Assembly: GCA_018268995.1 (NCBI GenBank)
Contig: JAFDVL010000038.1
Coordinates: forward strand, 62,001-126,000
Reading direction: 5' to 3'
DNA: 64,000 nt
DNA from: Acidobacteriota bacterium
Lineage (GTDB): Bacteria > Acidobacteriota > Blastocatellia > RBC074
Below, one piece after another: positions 63,617 through 64,000 of the stretch; the first letter of the stretch is position 1; every line of letters begins with the position of its first letter. A model generated the notes under the pieces. The model did no database searches. It had not been told where the DNA came from and worked only from the letters and a program-made list of their open reading frames with translations. A program made the translations under genes and the position numbers.

Positions 63617-64000
63617 ATGCTCAGAATCATTTTCTTATTCTTGTTGATAGTGACAGTGCTTGCGGTTGTGCCAAACACGTTCGCACAAACCTCGCTCAGC
63701 ACCATTGACGCGCAGATTCAACAAGCGCGGACGCAGGGGCTACAATTCCTGAATTCGCAGGATGACCGAGCCAAAAAGGCGGCGAAGAAAAATTTAGATG
63801 ACGCAGAGAAAGCCTTGAAAGAGGAAATCAAACGCGCGCCGGGCTGTGACAAATGCCATGAATTATTGGTGGCGACCTATTTCTATCAAACCTATTTCGG
63901 ATTCTCGCGCAATTATGACGAATGTCTGAAGCTCGCGGAACAAGCCACCAAGCAGTTTCCAGCCAATGGCCGCATTGCCTACTTTCAAGGCTATGCGTAT
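63617..64000 (+). CDS. Exported helical-repeat protein with a CxxCH motif, 3' end beyond window
   Basis: The first 128 codons of a secreted protein: signal peptide MLRIIFLFLLIVTVLAVVPN ending near FAQ, then a charged helical stretch (QIQQARTQGLQFLNSQDDRA, KKNLDDAEKALKEEIKRAPG), a CDKCH motif at about residue 76 and TPR-like sequence (LVATYFYQTYFGFSRNYDEC, AEQATKQFPANGRIAYFQGY). The CxxCH could bind haem c or be incidental. The architecture fits a periplasmic TPR protein. The rest lies outside the window. Confidence 0.75.
   Translation, partial: MLRIIFLFLLIVTVLAVVPNTFAQTSLSTIDAQIQQARTQGLQFLNSQDDRAKKAAKKNLDDAEKALKEEIKRAPGCDKCHELLVATYFYQTYFGFSRNYDECLKLAEQATKQFPANGRIAYFQGYAY

Overview
The window reads like a chromosome segment of a Gram-negative soil or water bacterium of the Acidobacteriota, most likely class Blastocatellia. 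This is inferred from gene style, not from a marker gene. The signs are a sigma factor translationally coupled to a giant Ser/Thr kinase with PD40/TolB-like repeats, a relic of a second PD40-type protein, several Uma2-family genes, reaction-centre-type multihaem cytochrome c, DUF255 and GH63-like proteins, and many paired palindromic intergenic repeats. Base composition is around the mid-50s % GC. No tRNA, rRNA, CRISPR array or transposase was seen.

Layout. 1-2162: a compact minus-strand operon (ABM monooxygenase, DUF3291, O-methyltransferase, phytanoyl-CoA dioxygenase cut by the window edge). 2524-9670: housekeeping and accessory genes (ThpR, zinc-ribbon membrane protein, ACT-malic enzyme, MsrA, GNAT, helical membrane protein), with an AT-richer two-gene ATPase + TOPRIM-like module (5266-7225) lodged between msrA and the malic enzyme. 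10048-26770: a 13-gene minus-strand exopolysaccharide locus of Wzx/Wzy type. It holds a chain-length protein, a degenerate BY-kinase-like ATPase, a polyprenyl-phosphate sugar transferase, a polymerase/ligase, a flippase, three glycosyltransferases, a polysaccharide deacetylase, an epimerase-WecG fusion, two FemAB-like proteins and a methyltransferase. About 680 bp of leader with possible regulatory symmetry precedes it.

27452-32465: a lipid-related run consisting of an OlsB-like N-acyltransferase, a PlsC/OlsA-like acyltransferase, a DinB protein and an 866-residue fusion of alpha/beta hydrolase, DedA/VTT membrane domain and ATP-grasp ligase. 32667-41919: GMC oxidoreductase, a 1268-residue secreted metalloprotease, and the coupled sigma factor/kinase pair. 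42062-50663: VOC proteins, a small zinc ribbon, a GH63-like glucosidase, a YHS protein, a glycogen-debranching-type enzyme and a RlmI-like methyltransferase. 50664-56079: a scarred accessory region with a truncated Uma2 gene, a relic of a second methyltransferase copy, an AT-rich OLD nuclease with a small partner, a tetrahaem cytochrome and two intact Uma2 genes. 56116-64000: DUF255 protein, an HD-GYP/GAF/GGDEF protein, a small unknown gene, an ECF sigma factor with a probable membrane partner, and a partial secreted protein.

The most notable signals are: (i) a paired palindrome that has become the in-frame linker of a two-enzyme fusion in the polysaccharide locus; (ii) the hydrolase-DedA-ATP-grasp fusion beside ornithine-lipid-type genes; (iii) two separate ATPase/TOPRIM defence-like modules; (iv) a Uma2 gene whose 5' half has been replaced by palindromic repeat DNA, next to a methyltransferase relic with a deletion at short direct repeats.
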